NCBI RefSeq assembly: GCF_014197245.1
Contig: NZ_JACIFF010000003.1
Location: forward strand, 322,077-386,076
Reading direction: 5' to 3'
DNA: 64,000 nt
From: Neolewinella aquimaris
Lineage (GTDB): Bacteria; Bacteroidota; Bacteroidia; Chitinophagales; Saprospiraceae
The notes below the pieces were generated by a model. The model worked only from the letters and a program-made list of their open reading frames with translations, had not been told where the DNA came from and did not search any database. This document shows, in pieces, positions 27,498 to 36,681 of this stretch; within the stretch, counting starts at the first letter, position 1, and each line of letters begins with the position of its first letter. Both the position numbers and the translations under genes were made by a program.

Positions 27498-27524
27498 ACC
27501 AGGGAGGTCTACGACCCCCCTGGT
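27498..27524 (-). terminator. Terminator-like hairpin after the DUF1501 gene
   Basis: ACCAGGGAGGT and ACCCCCCTGGT form a long stem with one G-T/mismatch position. On the minus strand the T-rich stretch TTTTCCTTTT follows. It would end the DUF1800-DUF1501 transcript before the UDP-xylose synthase gene. Confidence 0.65.
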
Positions 27525-27583
27525 AACCACAAAATCATCGAGTGTGTTATTGGCTAAAGTACCGTTTTGTACCGTACGGCAAC

Positions 27584-29179
27584 CTAGTTGAACTGCACTT
27601 CACGGGTAAGTGCGGCGCCAGAATCAGTTGCTAGTCGAAGTACGTAAGTGCCGGAGGGCAGACGACTGGGTCGGGTGAAGAGCTTATGGTCGGCCTTGCC
27701 CTCGACACCAATCTCATTGGCAAGGACCAGGCGGCCGCGGCCGTCGAAGAGGGAGTAGCGAAGGCGATTGCTGCCCGGGCTGTCCACGGAGATCGAAATC
27801 TCCTTGCCGTCTCCACTCTGGAAGGGTTGACCGATGGTCCATCCGTCTTCCGTACTGGTATCGTCGGTGTTGACTACATCGTCCTCGTTACACTTATTGG
27901 TTAGCGGCAGGTACTTGAACCCGTCGTGGAGTAAGTTCTTGACCTGGGAGGTGCGTACGTTGAACCAGTCGACAAGGATCGATCCGTATACGTCCCGGAA
28001 GTCAAACTGCATGGAGACCCCGTCGCCCTGGGAGATGTCGCCGTTTAGATCGACGTTATCCCCACTCACCTGGGATTGAATACAGCTTCCGAAGAGGAAC
28101 ATCGGCGCGGCGGAACCGTGGTCGGTACCGAAACTCGCGTTGGGACGAATACGGCGGCCGAACTCGCTGAAGGTCAGGCCAAGTACGCGCTCGTCCAGCC
28201 CCTGAGCTTTCAGGTCGTTCTGGAAATCGCCGATGGCCCGGCTTACGTCGCTCAGAAGTTGAGCGTGAGTACCCATGTGGGTGTTGTTCTCGACAACCTG
28301 CGAGGCGTGTAGGTCGAAACCATCCATATAGACGGTGTACACCTTCGAGCGAAGGCCTCCGCTGATCATTCGGGCAACCTTTTTGAGTTGCTCTGCCAGG
28401 GGGTTGCTCGAGTTTTTGGGCCAAAGCGATTCGTCGCGGTAGCGGTACGTTACCGCATTGCGACCACGGTCGGCCGCATCCTTGATTACGTCGTTGTAGC
28501 TATTCGTCTGGCGAATGGTCGTACGAATGAACGCCAACTCCTCGCCGTACTTGTCGTCCGGGCTCATGCCGTTCATCATGGCAAGCGTCCGGGTGTTGTT
28601 CGGATCGAGGACCGTCTGACTAAAGTTGATCTTCGTACCCTCACAGGTTGGGTGAGCCACGTCGCCGATCGAGACTGCGGGCGGATGGGGCTCGGCACTA
28701 CTCGGGTAGCCTGCGGGGTAACCAGCGTACTGCGTTTCGAGGTAGCGGCCCATCCAACCGGAGGTCAGGAATTCGTCGGCCGCGGAACCCGATGTGTAAA
28801 TGTCGGTGGAACGGAAGTGACTCCGGTTCTGGTTGGGGTATCCGACGCTCTGAACGATGCCGAGTCGGCCGTCCGAGAAGAGGTTCTTCATGTCCTTCAT
28901 CTCGGGGTGAAGGCCTAGGGTATCGGTGAGTTTGAGGACTCTTTTCTCCTCGATGGCTACACTACGCCGGACATTAAGTAGGTCGTCGTAGCGGTCGATC
29001 GGAATGACGGTATTGAGTCCGTCGTTGCCACCGAAGAGGTGGATGATCACCAGGATGCGATCGGACTCAGGCTCGATGAGTGAGGTGAAGCGGGAACTGT
29101 TGGCTCTGACACCGGTGATGGGAACTAGTGCAGGAATACTAAAGGCTGCCGCCGTTTGCAGGAAATTTCTACGTTTCAT
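27584..29179 (-). CDS. DUF1501 domain protein with Tat-like signal and T9SS-type C-terminal sorting domain
   Basis: The 531-residue protein starts MKRRNFLQTAAAFSIPALVP, a Tat-like signal. The DUF1501 body has VIIHLFGGNDGLNTVIP near 48-64, FRSTDIYTSGS, and a later EFGRRIRPNASFGTDHGSA. This family shares the alkaline-phosphatase-like fold; the function is not known. The last ~75 residues (from ISISVDSPGSNRLRY to REVQFN, with LPSGTYVLRL) look like a type-A T9SS sorting domain, implying outer-membrane export after periplasmic arrival. It lies 12 bases after the DUF1800 gene, its usual partner in Bacteroidota. Its place inside a polysaccharide locus is unusual. Confidence 0.9.
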   Translation of the reverse strand: MKRRNFLQTAAAFSIPALVPITGVRANSSRFTSLIEPESDRILVIIHLFGGNDGLNTVIPIDRYDDLLNVRRSVAIEEKRVLKLTDTLGLHPEMKDMKNLFSDGRLGIVQSVGYPNQNRSHFRSTDIYTSGSAADEFLTSGWMGRYLETQYAGYPAGYPSSAEPHPPAVSIGDVAHPTCEGTKINFSQTVLDPNNTRTLAMMNGMSPDDKYGEELAFIRTTIRQTNSYNDVIKDAADRGRNAVTYRYRDESLWPKNSSNPLAEQLKKVARMISGGLRSKVYTVYMDGFDLHASQVVENNTHMGTHAQLLSDVSRAIGDFQNDLKAQGLDERVLGLTFSEFGRRIRPNASFGTDHGSAAPMFLFGSCIQSQVSGDNVDLNGDISQGDGVSMQFDFRDVYGSILVDWFNVRTSQVKNLLHDGFKYLPLTNKCNEDDVVNTDDTSTEDGWTIGQPFQSGDGKEISISVDSPGSNRLRYSLFDGRGRLVLANEIGVEGKADHKLFTRPSRLPSGTYVLRLATDSGAALTREVQFN

Positions 29180-29191
29180 GGGAGTGAGGAG

Positions 29192-30817
29192 TTACTGTAG
29201 TTGAAATTCGGCGAAGCCAAACATTACTTTGAAAAAATCGCGAAGACGGTCGTCTACGGGGCGGGAATACGTGTCCACACCGGGATTTTGGATGTACTTG
29301 GTTACTAGCCAGTTCCAATCGCTGACGGCCGCTCCCCTTAGGAGCATGTTCCTCAACTTGCTTGTCTGCGCACTCGTAATCGGGCGGGGAAGAAAAACAA
29401 GTACCGTCTCTTCGACCACCTTGTCAACGTTGTGGGGGTCGGAGAGTGATCTGACGTACGAATAGTAATCCAGATCAATCCGGTCTCCTTTGATGTGGTA
29501 ATCCTCGTCCAGGATGTTGTCCAATGCGATCCTATCGCGTGACTGCATCAGTGCAGGACTCAACCAGTGGCGGTAGTACTGCGGAGCATCGTAGTAGGCT
29601 TTCCAGCCCGAGATGCTGGGCGGTTCCAGGAATTCGAGCTGCAGTTCCGTGCAGTAGTTGGCGTACTGGTTGCCAAGTTCGTACCGTCGCTGGAGATTCA
29701 GGGTTTTGGTTTCGTGCCAAAACTCACCGAAGGGGCGCACCATACTGCAAATGAAGTCGTGCGGATTCTTGATGACTGCACCCCGGATACTTTGCCCGTA
29801 AAAGTGCTGCGAAGAAAGCAACTGACGCAGTACGGGCTTGACTTCGAAGTTATTGGCAATAAGCGTATCCGCCAGGGGGTAGATTACGTGGGCGAGCACG
29901 TCGTCGTCGATATCGTAGTACACGAAGTACCGATAGAGTCGCTTACAGAAGTTGAGGGCTGCGGCTTTGGAACTGAGCAGGATGTCGATGACCTGCTTGT
30001 ATTCGTTGGCTCCACCGTTGCGAATCACTTTGTTGCCGAACCGATGGCTCAACTGCTTGTCGCCGGTATCGTGGGCAGCGCTGTCGAAGTAGCTTTCTAC
30101 GGGAATATCGTAGTCACTGTAGAGGAAGTCTTTGTTGCGCCATCCGGTGAAGGCACGGGCCAGTGCGGCGACATCCTGCTCCGTGAAGGTGGTGTAATCT
30201 CCTTCACCCGCCAGTTCTCCTTTACCTACCGTAAAGAGCTCCATTACTTCGCGGGCGAAGTTTTCGTTGGGATTCTTCTTGTGGTTGGTGTGACCATCGA
30301 GGCAGAAAAGCATCCGGGGTTCCACAGCAATGCGCTGCAGCATAGTCCGGAAGTTGCCAACCGCTAGCTCCTGGTACAACCGGAGTTCCTTGTACATCGC
30401 GCGGTGATCGGTCAGGGGACCTGAGATGGCGAAGTAGTTCAGCCAGAAGAAGCACATTCTTTCCTGAATGTTGGTCTGGTCGACCCGCATCATGTTGTTG
30501 TAGTACCACCCCTTGAGGGACATGCCACGGTACTGGTTGGACCCCTTGTAGCTGGCGTTTATCCAGGTTTGGCCGAGCTGGACGTATTCGTCGTAGTCGT
30601 TCCGGTACTTAACCGGGGGGTCTGGAATGGGGGCTGACTTTAGAAGCAGATCCAGCGTAGCACTAAGGCCGGCTTGCTGGGCGGTTTTAATCTCTTTTAA
30701 GGAGGGACCTAAAACGGTGCGGCGGAGAAGGTGAGCAGCTTTTTCGAGATCCCAAGCCCCAGTATAGGGTGAGATCGGAGAAGCAGCAGTTGGCTGCTGT
30801 GTGGACTGTTTAGACAA
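29192..30817 (-). CDS. DUF1800 domain protein
   Basis: The 541-residue protein contains the DUF1800 hallmarks: the N-terminal WDLEKAAHLLRRTVLGP, the central FCLDGHTNHKKNPNENFAREVMELFTVG near 170-200, and DVAALARAFTGW, followed by a helical C-terminal half. No signal peptide is evident in the first 30 residues. The function is unknown; the gene nearly always precedes a DUF1501 gene, as here. The start is a TTG: an in-frame stop lies about 20 codons upstream and no ATG exists near the conserved region. Another non-ATG start a few codons away cannot be excluded. Confidence 0.87.
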   Translation of the reverse strand: MSKQSTQQPTAASPISPYTGAWDLEKAAHLLRRTVLGPSLKEIKTAQQAGLSATLDLLLKSAPIPDPPVKYRNDYDEYVQLGQTWINASYKGSNQYRGMSLKGWYYNNMMRVDQTNIQERMCFFWLNYFAISGPLTDHRAMYKELRLYQELAVGNFRTMLQRIAVEPRMLFCLDGHTNHKKNPNENFAREVMELFTVGKGELAGEGDYTTFTEQDVAALARAFTGWRNKDFLYSDYDIPVESYFDSAAHDTGDKQLSHRFGNKVIRNGGANEYKQVIDILLSSKAAALNFCKRLYRYFVYYDIDDDVLAHVIYPLADTLIANNFEVKPVLRQLLSSQHFYGQSIRGAVIKNPHDFICSMVRPFGEFWHETKTLNLQRRYELGNQYANYCTELQLEFLEPPSISGWKAYYDAPQYYRHWLSPALMQSRDRIALDNILDEDYHIKGDRIDLDYYSYVRSLSDPHNVDKVVEETVLVFLPRPITSAQTSKLRNMLLRGAAVSDWNWLVTKYIQNPGVDTYSRPVDDRLRDFFKVMFGFAEFQLQ

Positions 30818-31177
30818 ATCTTCGGTATTTAACGTAAAACAATCAGGTGATGCCCCCGCGACTTACGTCGTTGGAACTAATCTTGAGAGCTTTGCAAATT
30901 GGAATACCGTTAGAAGGCGTGTCATACCCAGGATTTCTCCCGGCGGCCCAAAATTACAAGGACCGTGTCTAAAAACCAAATCGTTAATCAAGTTGCGAAA
31001 CAAGCCCTCACTATAATCCGATGATAACATCGGAGGAAATAAAGCGAAACGGGCTGAATTTGATCGCTATTGCTAGAACAACCGCGAGTAATCGGCTGTC
31101 GGAAGTATTAACCTCCCAACCACGAAAGATATTTTGCAAGTGACAAAAATTTTCACGGTTGGGAGGTCAAGTGCTCG
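30818..31177. other. Intergenic region between gmd and the DUF1800 gene
   Basis: No gene is seen in these 360 bases. A small hairpin, CCGATG-ATAA-CATCGG, lies at about 31018-31033, and a larger inverted repeat at 31111-31167. The region probably ends the gmd transcript and carries the DUF1800 promoter. Confidence 0.5.
31111..31167 (-). repeat. Long-loop inverted repeat just downstream of gmd
   Basis: ACCTCCCAACC (31111-31121) pairs perfectly with GGTTGGGAGGT (31157-31167). Pairing extends inward as ACGAAA against TTTCAC with two mismatches, around a 23-base AT-rich loop. It starts 11 bases after the gmd stop and could be a terminator, a processing site or a paired binding site. Confidence 0.6.
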
Positions 31178-32293
31178 CTATTCGTACTGGTTTCTCACCT
31201 CAAAGCCCTCGCGCTTTAACAACTGGTCGCGACGGAAAAGGGTCACGTCGGCCCGCACCATCTCGGAACACATTGCCGCCAGATCGTAAGTATGCTTCCA
31301 GTTAAGCTTCTCCTGCGCCTTGGCCGGGTTGCCAAGCAGGAGCTCAACTTCCGTAGGCCGGAAGTAACGGGGATCGACCGAGACGACCGTAGTTCCTACC
31401 GCAAGTGGGAAGTCGTCGTTGTGGATTTCGGAGATGATGCCCACCTCATCGGCGCCCTCGCCCCGGAACTCTAACTCGACTCCTACTTCCTTAAAGGACA
31501 TGCGGACAAAATCGCGAACGCGGGTCGTGATGCCCGTCGCCAAGACAAAGTCATCGGGTTCATCGTGCTGGAGGATGCGCCACATTCCCTCGACGTAGTC
31601 CTTTGCGTGGCCCCAGTCACGTTGTGCGTCCAGGTTACCCAGGAACAATTGATCCTGCAGGCCGAGCGAGATCTTGGCAACGGCGCGGGTGATCTTGCGG
31701 GTTACGAAGGTCTCTCCGCGAAGGGGGCTTTCGTGATTGAACAGGATGCCGTTGCTGGCGAACATACCGTATGCTTCCCGGTAGTTGACCGTGATCCAGT
31801 AGGCGTAAAGTTTCGCTACGGCGTAGGGCGAACGCGGATAGAAAGGAGTGGTCTCCGACTGGGGAACCTCCTGAACCAGACCGTACAGCTCAGAAGTGGA
31901 TGCCTGATAGAACTTTGTTTTTTCCGTCAGCCCTAACAACCGGATGGCTTCCAGTAAGCGGGTCGTACCGATGCCATCGGCGTCGGCGGCGTATTCCGGC
32001 ATGTCGAAGCTCACCTTCACGTGGCTCATGGCTGCTAGGTTGTAAATCTCGTCGGGTTGTACTTCCTGAACAATGCGAACGAGGTTCGTGGAGTCCGTTA
32101 GGTCTCCGTAGTGGAGAATCAGGTTGCGTTCCGATACGTGGGGGTCCTGGTAGAGGTGATCTATGCGATCGGTGTTGAACTGCGATGCGCGGCGTTTGAT
32201 CCCGTGAACTTCGTAGCCTTTACCCAGCAGCAGCTCGGTTAGATAGGCGCCGTCCTGTCCGGTGACACCGGTTATAATGGCCTTTTTTGACAT
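31178..32293 (-). CDS. gmd: GDP-mannose 4,6-dehydratase
   Basis: The enzyme makes GDP-4-keto-6-deoxy-D-mannose, the precursor of GDP-fucose and related deoxysugars. The 371 residues have the NADP motif [20 protein letters not shown], followed by [20 protein letters not shown], the [16 protein letters not shown] segment and the catalytic [20 protein letters not shown], with [17 protein letters not shown] downstream. The closest known step downstream is the GDP-fucose synthase at 24119. A terminator-like hairpin separates it from the WcaJ-like gene, so it may have its own promoter in 32294-32327. Confidence 0.96.
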   Translation of the reverse strand: MSKKAIITGVTGQDGAYLTELLLGKGYEVHGIKRRASQFNTDRIDHLYQDPHVSERNLILHYGDLTDSTNLVRIVQEVQPDEIYNLAAMSHVKVSFDMPEYAADADGIGTTRLLEAIRLLGLTEKTKFYQASTSELYGLVQEVPQSETTPFYPRSPYAVAKLYAYWITVNYREAYGMFASNGILFNHESPLRGETFVTRKITRAVAKISLGLQDQLFLGNLDAQRDWGHAKDYVEGMWRILQHDEPDDFVLATGITTRVRDFVRMSFKEVGVELEFRGEGADEVGIISEIHNDDFPLAVGTTVVSVDPRYFRPTEVELLLGNPAKAQEKLNWKHTYDLAAMCSEMVRADVTLFRRDQLLKREGFEVRNQYE

Positions 32294-32327
32294 GGTCTAT
32301 GGTTTTATTGGGTGCATTTAAAAAGAA

Positions 32328-32370
32328 GGGGGGCAGGGGAGTCGGTAAAAGTACCATCTCCCCCACCCCC
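32328..32370 (-). terminator. Terminator-like hairpin between the WcaJ-like gene and gmd
   Basis: A G-rich arm (GGGGGCAGGGGAG then GGTA) pairs with TACC and CTCCCC/ACCCC across a two-base bulge and an AAAG loop. On the minus strand it is followed by TTCTTTTT. It lies about 30 bases after the WcaJ-like stop codon. Confidence 0.7.
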
Positions 32371-32401
32371 TCATGAGTTAAACCGGTGTGTAAATTTATT
32401 C

Positions 32402-33820
32402 CTATAGCGCGTTTTCTTCACCCTTGAGGGCATTATACACGGTCATCAGTACGCAGCGGATGTCCATCAACAGACTCCAGTTCTCTAGGTACCATACATC
32501 GTATTCGACCCGCTTTTCCATCTTCCACACCTCATCGGTAGGACTCCGGTAGCCGTTAATTTGCGCCAGTCCGGTCACGCCGGGCTTCACTTTGTGGCGG
32601 ATCATGAAGGTGTCGATGATGCGGGAATACTCTTCGGTGTGCTTCACCATGTGCGGGCGGGGACCGACGACGGACATTTGACCCAGGAACACGTTGATGA
32701 ACTGAGGAAACTCATCCAGACTGGTCCTACGCAGGAAGGCTCCTACCTTAGTGATGCGATCGTCGCCGCGGGTCGCTTGCTTCTCGTCGGCGCGTTCGTT
32801 AAGGCGCATCGAGCGGAACTTCCACATCCGGAACACATTGTTGCGGTAGCCCGTACGCTCCTGGCGGAAGAAGATTGGTCCCGGGTCTTCCCGGTAGATG
32901 GCGATGGCCACGATGGGCATCAGGATTGGAAAAATGAACAGGATCACCAGCGTGCTGACGACAATGTCAAAGGCGCGCTTAAAGAACTTATTACGGAGCG
33001 CGGTGAGGGGTTCCTCCTTCAGGGTAAGCATGGACAAGTCACCGAGTTGTTGGCACTTGTAGGTCCGAGGGAAGAGGGTCGTCTCACGGGGTGCGACCTC
33101 CACATCGATGAACTGCGCCTCGCAGATACGCATGATCTCCCGCTCCTCCTTTAGGGACAGGTCGCTGTGGAAGAAGATTAGCTTATCGATGTTTGGTCGA
33201 CTTAGCAGGTAAGACTTCAGTTCATCGTACTGGCCAATATTGGATACGTTAGCGTGGGGAGTATTGCCGAAACGGCCCACGAACTCCGCGCTTCCGGGGA
33301 AACAATAATCGAAGGCCTTGAAGAGCTGTTGGAGGTTTTCCGCCTTTCCGCCCACGATCACGTAGCGAAACTTTTCAAACGGGCTTTCCTCCCGTAGGCG
33401 GTGGAACACCCGGCCGGTGGATACCAGGATCAGGGCCAGGCCGTGTGCGAGCAGGATGAAGGGGGTATACGGTGCTTCCCTCAGTACGTTATAATAAAAT
33501 AGAGAGGTGAAGGACAGCAGGAAGATCAAAAGTTTGAAGACTTTAGATAGTTGCTGTTCCATCCTTACCCGCTCGTACCAGCGGTATGCGTTGAAGTACA
33601 CGCAGAGCCAGCCCCAGGCGATGTTGACAAAAACCACCAGCGCCAGGTTGCGCCCGTTGATTACGCTGTCGTAATCGAAAACTCCGTAGGTGATTATGCT
33701 CGCAAGAAAAAAGGAGAGATTGATAAGGATGAAGTCCGTAGCAATAAGATCATAGCGGTGCGGGGTCGCCCGCAGCACCCTCGTGTGGGACGCCGTGTTT
33801 AACTGGGATGAGATTTCCAT
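32402..33820 (-). CDS. Undecaprenyl-phosphate glycosyl-1-phosphate transferase (WcaJ/WbaP-like) initiating exopolysaccharide synthesis
   Basis: This membrane enzyme would place the first sugar phosphate on undecaprenyl phosphate. The N-terminal half has about four transmembrane helices (residues 25-130) and a CoA-binding-like Rossmann domain (about 135-260). Another helix (VVSTLVILFIFPILMPI) is followed by the catalytic bacterial sugar-transferase domain. Its signatures are EDPGPIFFRQERTGYRN, MWKFRSMR, TKVGAFLRRTSLDEFPQ, MSVVGPRPH and HKVKPGVTGLAQINGYR, all intact. The 472-residue length matches the WcaJ group. Its ATG overlaps the upstream glycosyltransferase by 22 bases. The sugar specificity (Glc-1-P or Gal-1-P) cannot be read from sequence. 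Confidence 0.93.
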   Translation of the reverse strand: MEISSQLNTASHTRVLRATPHRYDLIATDFILINLSFFLASIITYGVFDYDSVINGRNLALVVFVNIAWGWLCVYFNAYRWYERVRMEQQLSKVFKLLIFLLSFTSLFYYNVLREAPYTPFILLAHGLALILVSTGRVFHRLREESPFEKFRYVIVGGKAENLQQLFKAFDYCFPGSAEFVGRFGNTPHANVSNIGQYDELKSYLLSRPNIDKLIFFHSDLSLKEEREIMRICEAQFIDVEVAPRETTLFPRTYKCQQLGDLSMLTLKEEPLTALRNKFFKRAFDIVVSTLVILFIFPILMPIVAIAIYREDPGPIFFRQERTGYRNNVFRMWKFRSMRLNERADEKQATRGDDRITKVGAFLRRTSLDEFPQFINVFLGQMSVVGPRPHMVKHTEEYSRIIDTFMIRHKVKPGVTGLAQINGYRSPTDEVWKMEKRVEYDVWYLENWSLLMDIRCVLMTVYNALKGEENAL

Positions 33821-35052
33821 GAAGTGTGTTGTTTAGTGTCTAGTGTCAGAATCCGTCTAAAGCCTAATAAGATATTCTCTTTATCTAAATTTTTCGCAGC
33901 AAATGCATGCGCACCACGACAATCCGCCGCGCGCTGCCCGCTCAGTATTTCTCTGATGCCCTTTTCTAGAGCGTTTATGTCTTCAGGTTCAATGGTTGTT
34001 CCAAGGTGGTGTTCCGACACGACATCGTGAAGGGTGGTACCGGCCTCCGCCGTTACGAGTGCATGTCCACCAACGGCCAGAATGTTCGTTAGTTTGGAGG
34101 GCATGACCAGGTCAGCAGCGGCTTTTTTCTGTAATACGAGATGGACATCCGCCGCGGCAAGTGAGGCTGCCAGCCGTTTTAACGGCTGAAGTGGCTTGAA
34201 GACGACATTATCCAGATTCATTTCCTCGGCCATCGCCATAAGGCGAGACTTTGCTCCGCCCTCCCCTATAATGAGAAAGGTCAGATTCGGAATGTCGCGG
34301 AGTCGCTCAGCAACGAATAAAACATCTTCTAATCCTTGCTTTTCCCCCAGGTTGCCTGCGTACAGGACGATGCGATCGTGGTCAGTAAAACCCCAATCGC
34401 TCCTGGCGGATGCTTCGCGCGATACTGGGTATACGAGATTTTGGTCCACCCAGTTCGGAAAGAGAACGATATTTTCTCGATTTACCCCTTTTTTAACAAT
34501 TTTCCGGACCATTCCGGTGCTGATGGTCGAGATGGCAGTTACTTGCCGCAGCAGCCACCGTTCGGCTCGTTCGAGCAGTTGCAGCAGTCCTTCCTGGCGA
34601 ATCATCTCCAAATCGCGTGCCGCATCCACCTGCAGGTCCTGGATGTGATTGATCACCGGGGTGCCGTGAATCCACTTGTGGGGCAAGGCTACGAAACCGA
34701 GGTGAAAGGGCGGGCTGATGCACAGGATCAGGTCGTACGTCCGGAAATAACGCGGAAGCCAGTACCAGAGCGAGCTCACGACAAAACTAACCTCATGGAG
34801 GATGCGCCGCACGCCGGTGACTTCGGTCGGCACGTACAGTGGACACCGTAGCACACGGACCCCGTCGATCGTTTCTTGGCGATATCCTCCCCGGTATTCT
34901 TCCTTGACCTTCCACTGGGGGTAGTAAGGAGGAGCGGTGATTACTTCCACCTCATCCCCGATGCTGGCAAAGTGCGCTGCCATCTCCCCGGTATATTTAC
35001 CGATACCGGTAAGTTCCGGGGCATAATTTATGCCGTAGATTAAAATTCTCAC
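33799..35052 (-). CDS. WcaI-like glycosyltransferase (GT4)
   Basis: The 417-residue protein begins MRILIYGINYAPELTGIGKYTGEMA, the donor-domain start typical of WcaI-type colanic-acid glycosyltransferases. Two Rossmann-like domains (GT-B fold) follow, with LYAGNLGEKQGLEDV near 235 and the acceptor-side LVMPSKLTNILAVGGHALVTAEAGT near 330-355. It would add a sugar from a nucleotide donor on the cytoplasmic face. It is 86 bases from the upstream acetyltransferase and overlaps the WcaJ-like gene by 22 bases. The specific sugar is unknown. Confidence 0.9.
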   Translation of the reverse strand: MRILIYGINYAPELTGIGKYTGEMAAHFASIGDEVEVITAPPYYPQWKVKEEYRGGYRQETIDGVRVLRCPLYVPTEVTGVRRILHEVSFVVSSLWYWLPRYFRTYDLILCISPPFHLGFVALPHKWIHGTPVINHIQDLQVDAARDLEMIRQEGLLQLLERAERWLLRQVTAISTISTGMVRKIVKKGVNRENIVLFPNWVDQNLVYPVSREASARSDWGFTDHDRIVLYAGNLGEKQGLEDVLFVAERLRDIPNLTFLIIGEGGAKSRLMAMAEEMNLDNVVFKPLQPLKRLAASLAAADVHLVLQKKAAADLVMPSKLTNILAVGGHALVTAEAGTTLHDVVSEHHLGTTIEPEDINALEKGIREILSGQRAADCRGAHAFAAKNLDKENILLGFRRILTLDTKQHTSWKSHPS

Positions 35053-35138
35053 AGTAGTAGGGCCGACGATTATTGCCGGCTTTTAGGTTTCGTCTTAGAT
35101 TCGCTGGGGCGTGGGGGTTGATTGGTTGGGTATAAACT

Positions 35139-35753
35139 TCATGGTGCTTGTCTTACTTGATCTAAGTCATTTGACTCTGATCCGGTAGATTCACCTTCGG
35201 ATTGGATTCGGTCTTTTATAACCCGCGCGGGCGATCCCATACAGATCTTTCCCGGTGGGAGGTCTTTAAAAACGGAGGATCTGGCACCCACCAAGGTGCC
35301 TCGGCCTATGGTAACCCCCGGAGCAATGTACACATCGGTGGCTATCCAACATTCTGCCTCTACATATATAGGGCAACTGTAAATAGCAAATTCGGGGCTT
35401 TCCGCGTCATGGCTACCGGTGCAAAGATAGCTTTTTTGTGAAACTACTGCGTCATGGCCGATCGTAATGTTGCCCAAACTGTAAAGCACCACGTCATCGC
35501 CGATCCAAGCGTGGTCGCCAATGGAGACTTTCCAGGGGAACTGGGTACGTACCGAAGGGCGAATTACCACACCTTCCCCCACCGCGGCTCCGAAGCGTCG
35601 GAGCAGCCACCGGCGCCAGCCGTACATGAACTGGGGCGAGGGGCGGAACAGGAGCGATTCGGTGATCCACCACAGTTGAACGACCCAGGCGGGCCTTCCC
35701 CGGAAGCCTTCCGGCATACTGAATTTACTCAGGTCCTGGATGCGGCGGGACAT
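35139..35753 (-). CDS. WcaF-like colanic-acid-type acetyltransferase (left-handed beta-helix)
   Basis: From the ATG at 35753 the protein has 204 residues. The N-terminal SKFSMPEGFRGRPAWVVQLWW segment is the WcaF-type leader. Hexapeptide repeats follow (VVIRPSVRTQFPWKVSIGDHAWIG and further IGxxAxV units), with the catalytic histidine likely in TGSHDAESP, typical of O-acetyltransferases acting on polysaccharide precursors. A GTG at 35777 in frame would overlap the upstream gene's end by 23 bases; the ATG begins one base after that stop and is preferred. Confidence 0.9.
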   Translation of the reverse strand: MSRRIQDLSKFSMPEGFRGRPAWVVQLWWITESLLFRPSPQFMYGWRRWLLRRFGAAVGEGVVIRPSVRTQFPWKVSIGDHAWIGDDVVLYSLGNITIGHDAVVSQKSYLCTGSHDAESPEFAIYSCPIYVEAECWIATDVYIAPGVTIGRGTLVGARSSVFKDLPPGKICMGSPARVIKDRIQSEGESTGSESNDLDQVRQAP

Positions 35754-35754
35754 T

Positions 35755-36681
35755 CTACGCAACGGTTGCCGGCTCACGGTTGAGAAAGAGGTTTACGTCG
35801 AGGTCGTACTTATCCCTGACTACTTCCTCCAGCGGGCGGTGCTTCATTTCCTGCTTGATCTCGAAAATCGTGGAATCAACGAGGAAGCGGAACCAGAAAC
35901 CCTGCAGAAAGTGAAAGATGAGTCCCTCCTTGCCGTCCAGAAAGCCCAACTTGATGATGTACCGGTGAAACAGGTACATGAAGCTGCGCAGAAAAAGGGG
36001 CGATCGTTGGAATACGCGACTCTTCAGCCACCGTTTACGCTCGATGGGATTGCCCATCAGCCGGGCATTTACCTCCCCTGTGTCGCTCTCCGCCAGGATG
36101 GACTCAACCGCCTCGAAGACGGCCCAGCGGGCGTGGGAAACGGTAAAGTCGCGCAGGCTGCTCATTACACCGTCCTCGAGATCGGCATCCTTGCTGGCCT
36201 TGGCGGTCTCGCCGTCCACCACAAAGTGCTGATCGTAGACCTTGTTTTCACAGTGACCCAGGTGCCGCCGGTAGAGGCGAAGGTGATAAATGGGGTGGTA
36301 GCCGCCGTACTTGATCCAGCGGTCCATGAAAATGGCCCGGCGGGCAAACATGTACCCGTCAACCTCCCGCTGGTCGGGGTCGAAAGATTCGTTGATCCAT
36401 TTGGCCATACCGGGGGTTAACCGCTCACCGGCGTCGAGGTGAAGGACCCACTCGCCGGGGTTGGGTAGGTTGGCCTGTGCCCAGTTGCGCTGCGCGGCGT
36501 AATTCTTGAACACGTGCTGCACGTAGGGGATGCCCCGCTGTTCCAAAATATCGAGGGTCCGATCTTTGGAAAAGGAGTCAACTACGAAAACGGGTGCCTG
36601 CACGGTCGCCAGCGAATCGAGACAGCGCTCGATGTTTGCCTCTTCGTTGTAGGTGAGGATGACGATGGTAAGCTGTTTCAT
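35755..36681 (-). CDS. Family-2 glycosyltransferase (GT-A fold)
   Basis: The 308-residue protein starts MKQLTIVILTYNEEANIERCLDSL, the GT2 nucleotide-binding start. FVVDSFSKDRTLDI and the catalytic-metal motif in WVLHLDAGERLTPG near 85-100 follow, and RRAIFMDRWIKYGGYHPIY and LRLYRR further on match the WaaE/KdtX-like subgroup of GT2. A helical C-terminal region, possibly membrane-associated (SPLFLRSFMYLFHRYIIKLGF), ends the protein. Its ATG overlaps the stop of the preceding GT4 gene as ATGA. The donor and acceptor are unknown. Confidence 0.9.
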   Translation of the reverse strand: MKQLTIVILTYNEEANIERCLDSLATVQAPVFVVDSFSKDRTLDILEQRGIPYVQHVFKNYAAQRNWAQANLPNPGEWVLHLDAGERLTPGMAKWINESFDPDQREVDGYMFARRAIFMDRWIKYGGYHPIYHLRLYRRHLGHCENKVYDQHFVVDGETAKASKDADLEDGVMSSLRDFTVSHARWAVFEAVESILAESDTGEVNARLMGNPIERKRWLKSRVFQRSPLFLRSFMYLFHRYIIKLGFLDGKEGLIFHFLQGFWFRFLVDSTIFEIKQEMKHRPLEEVVRDKYDLDVNLFLNREPATVA

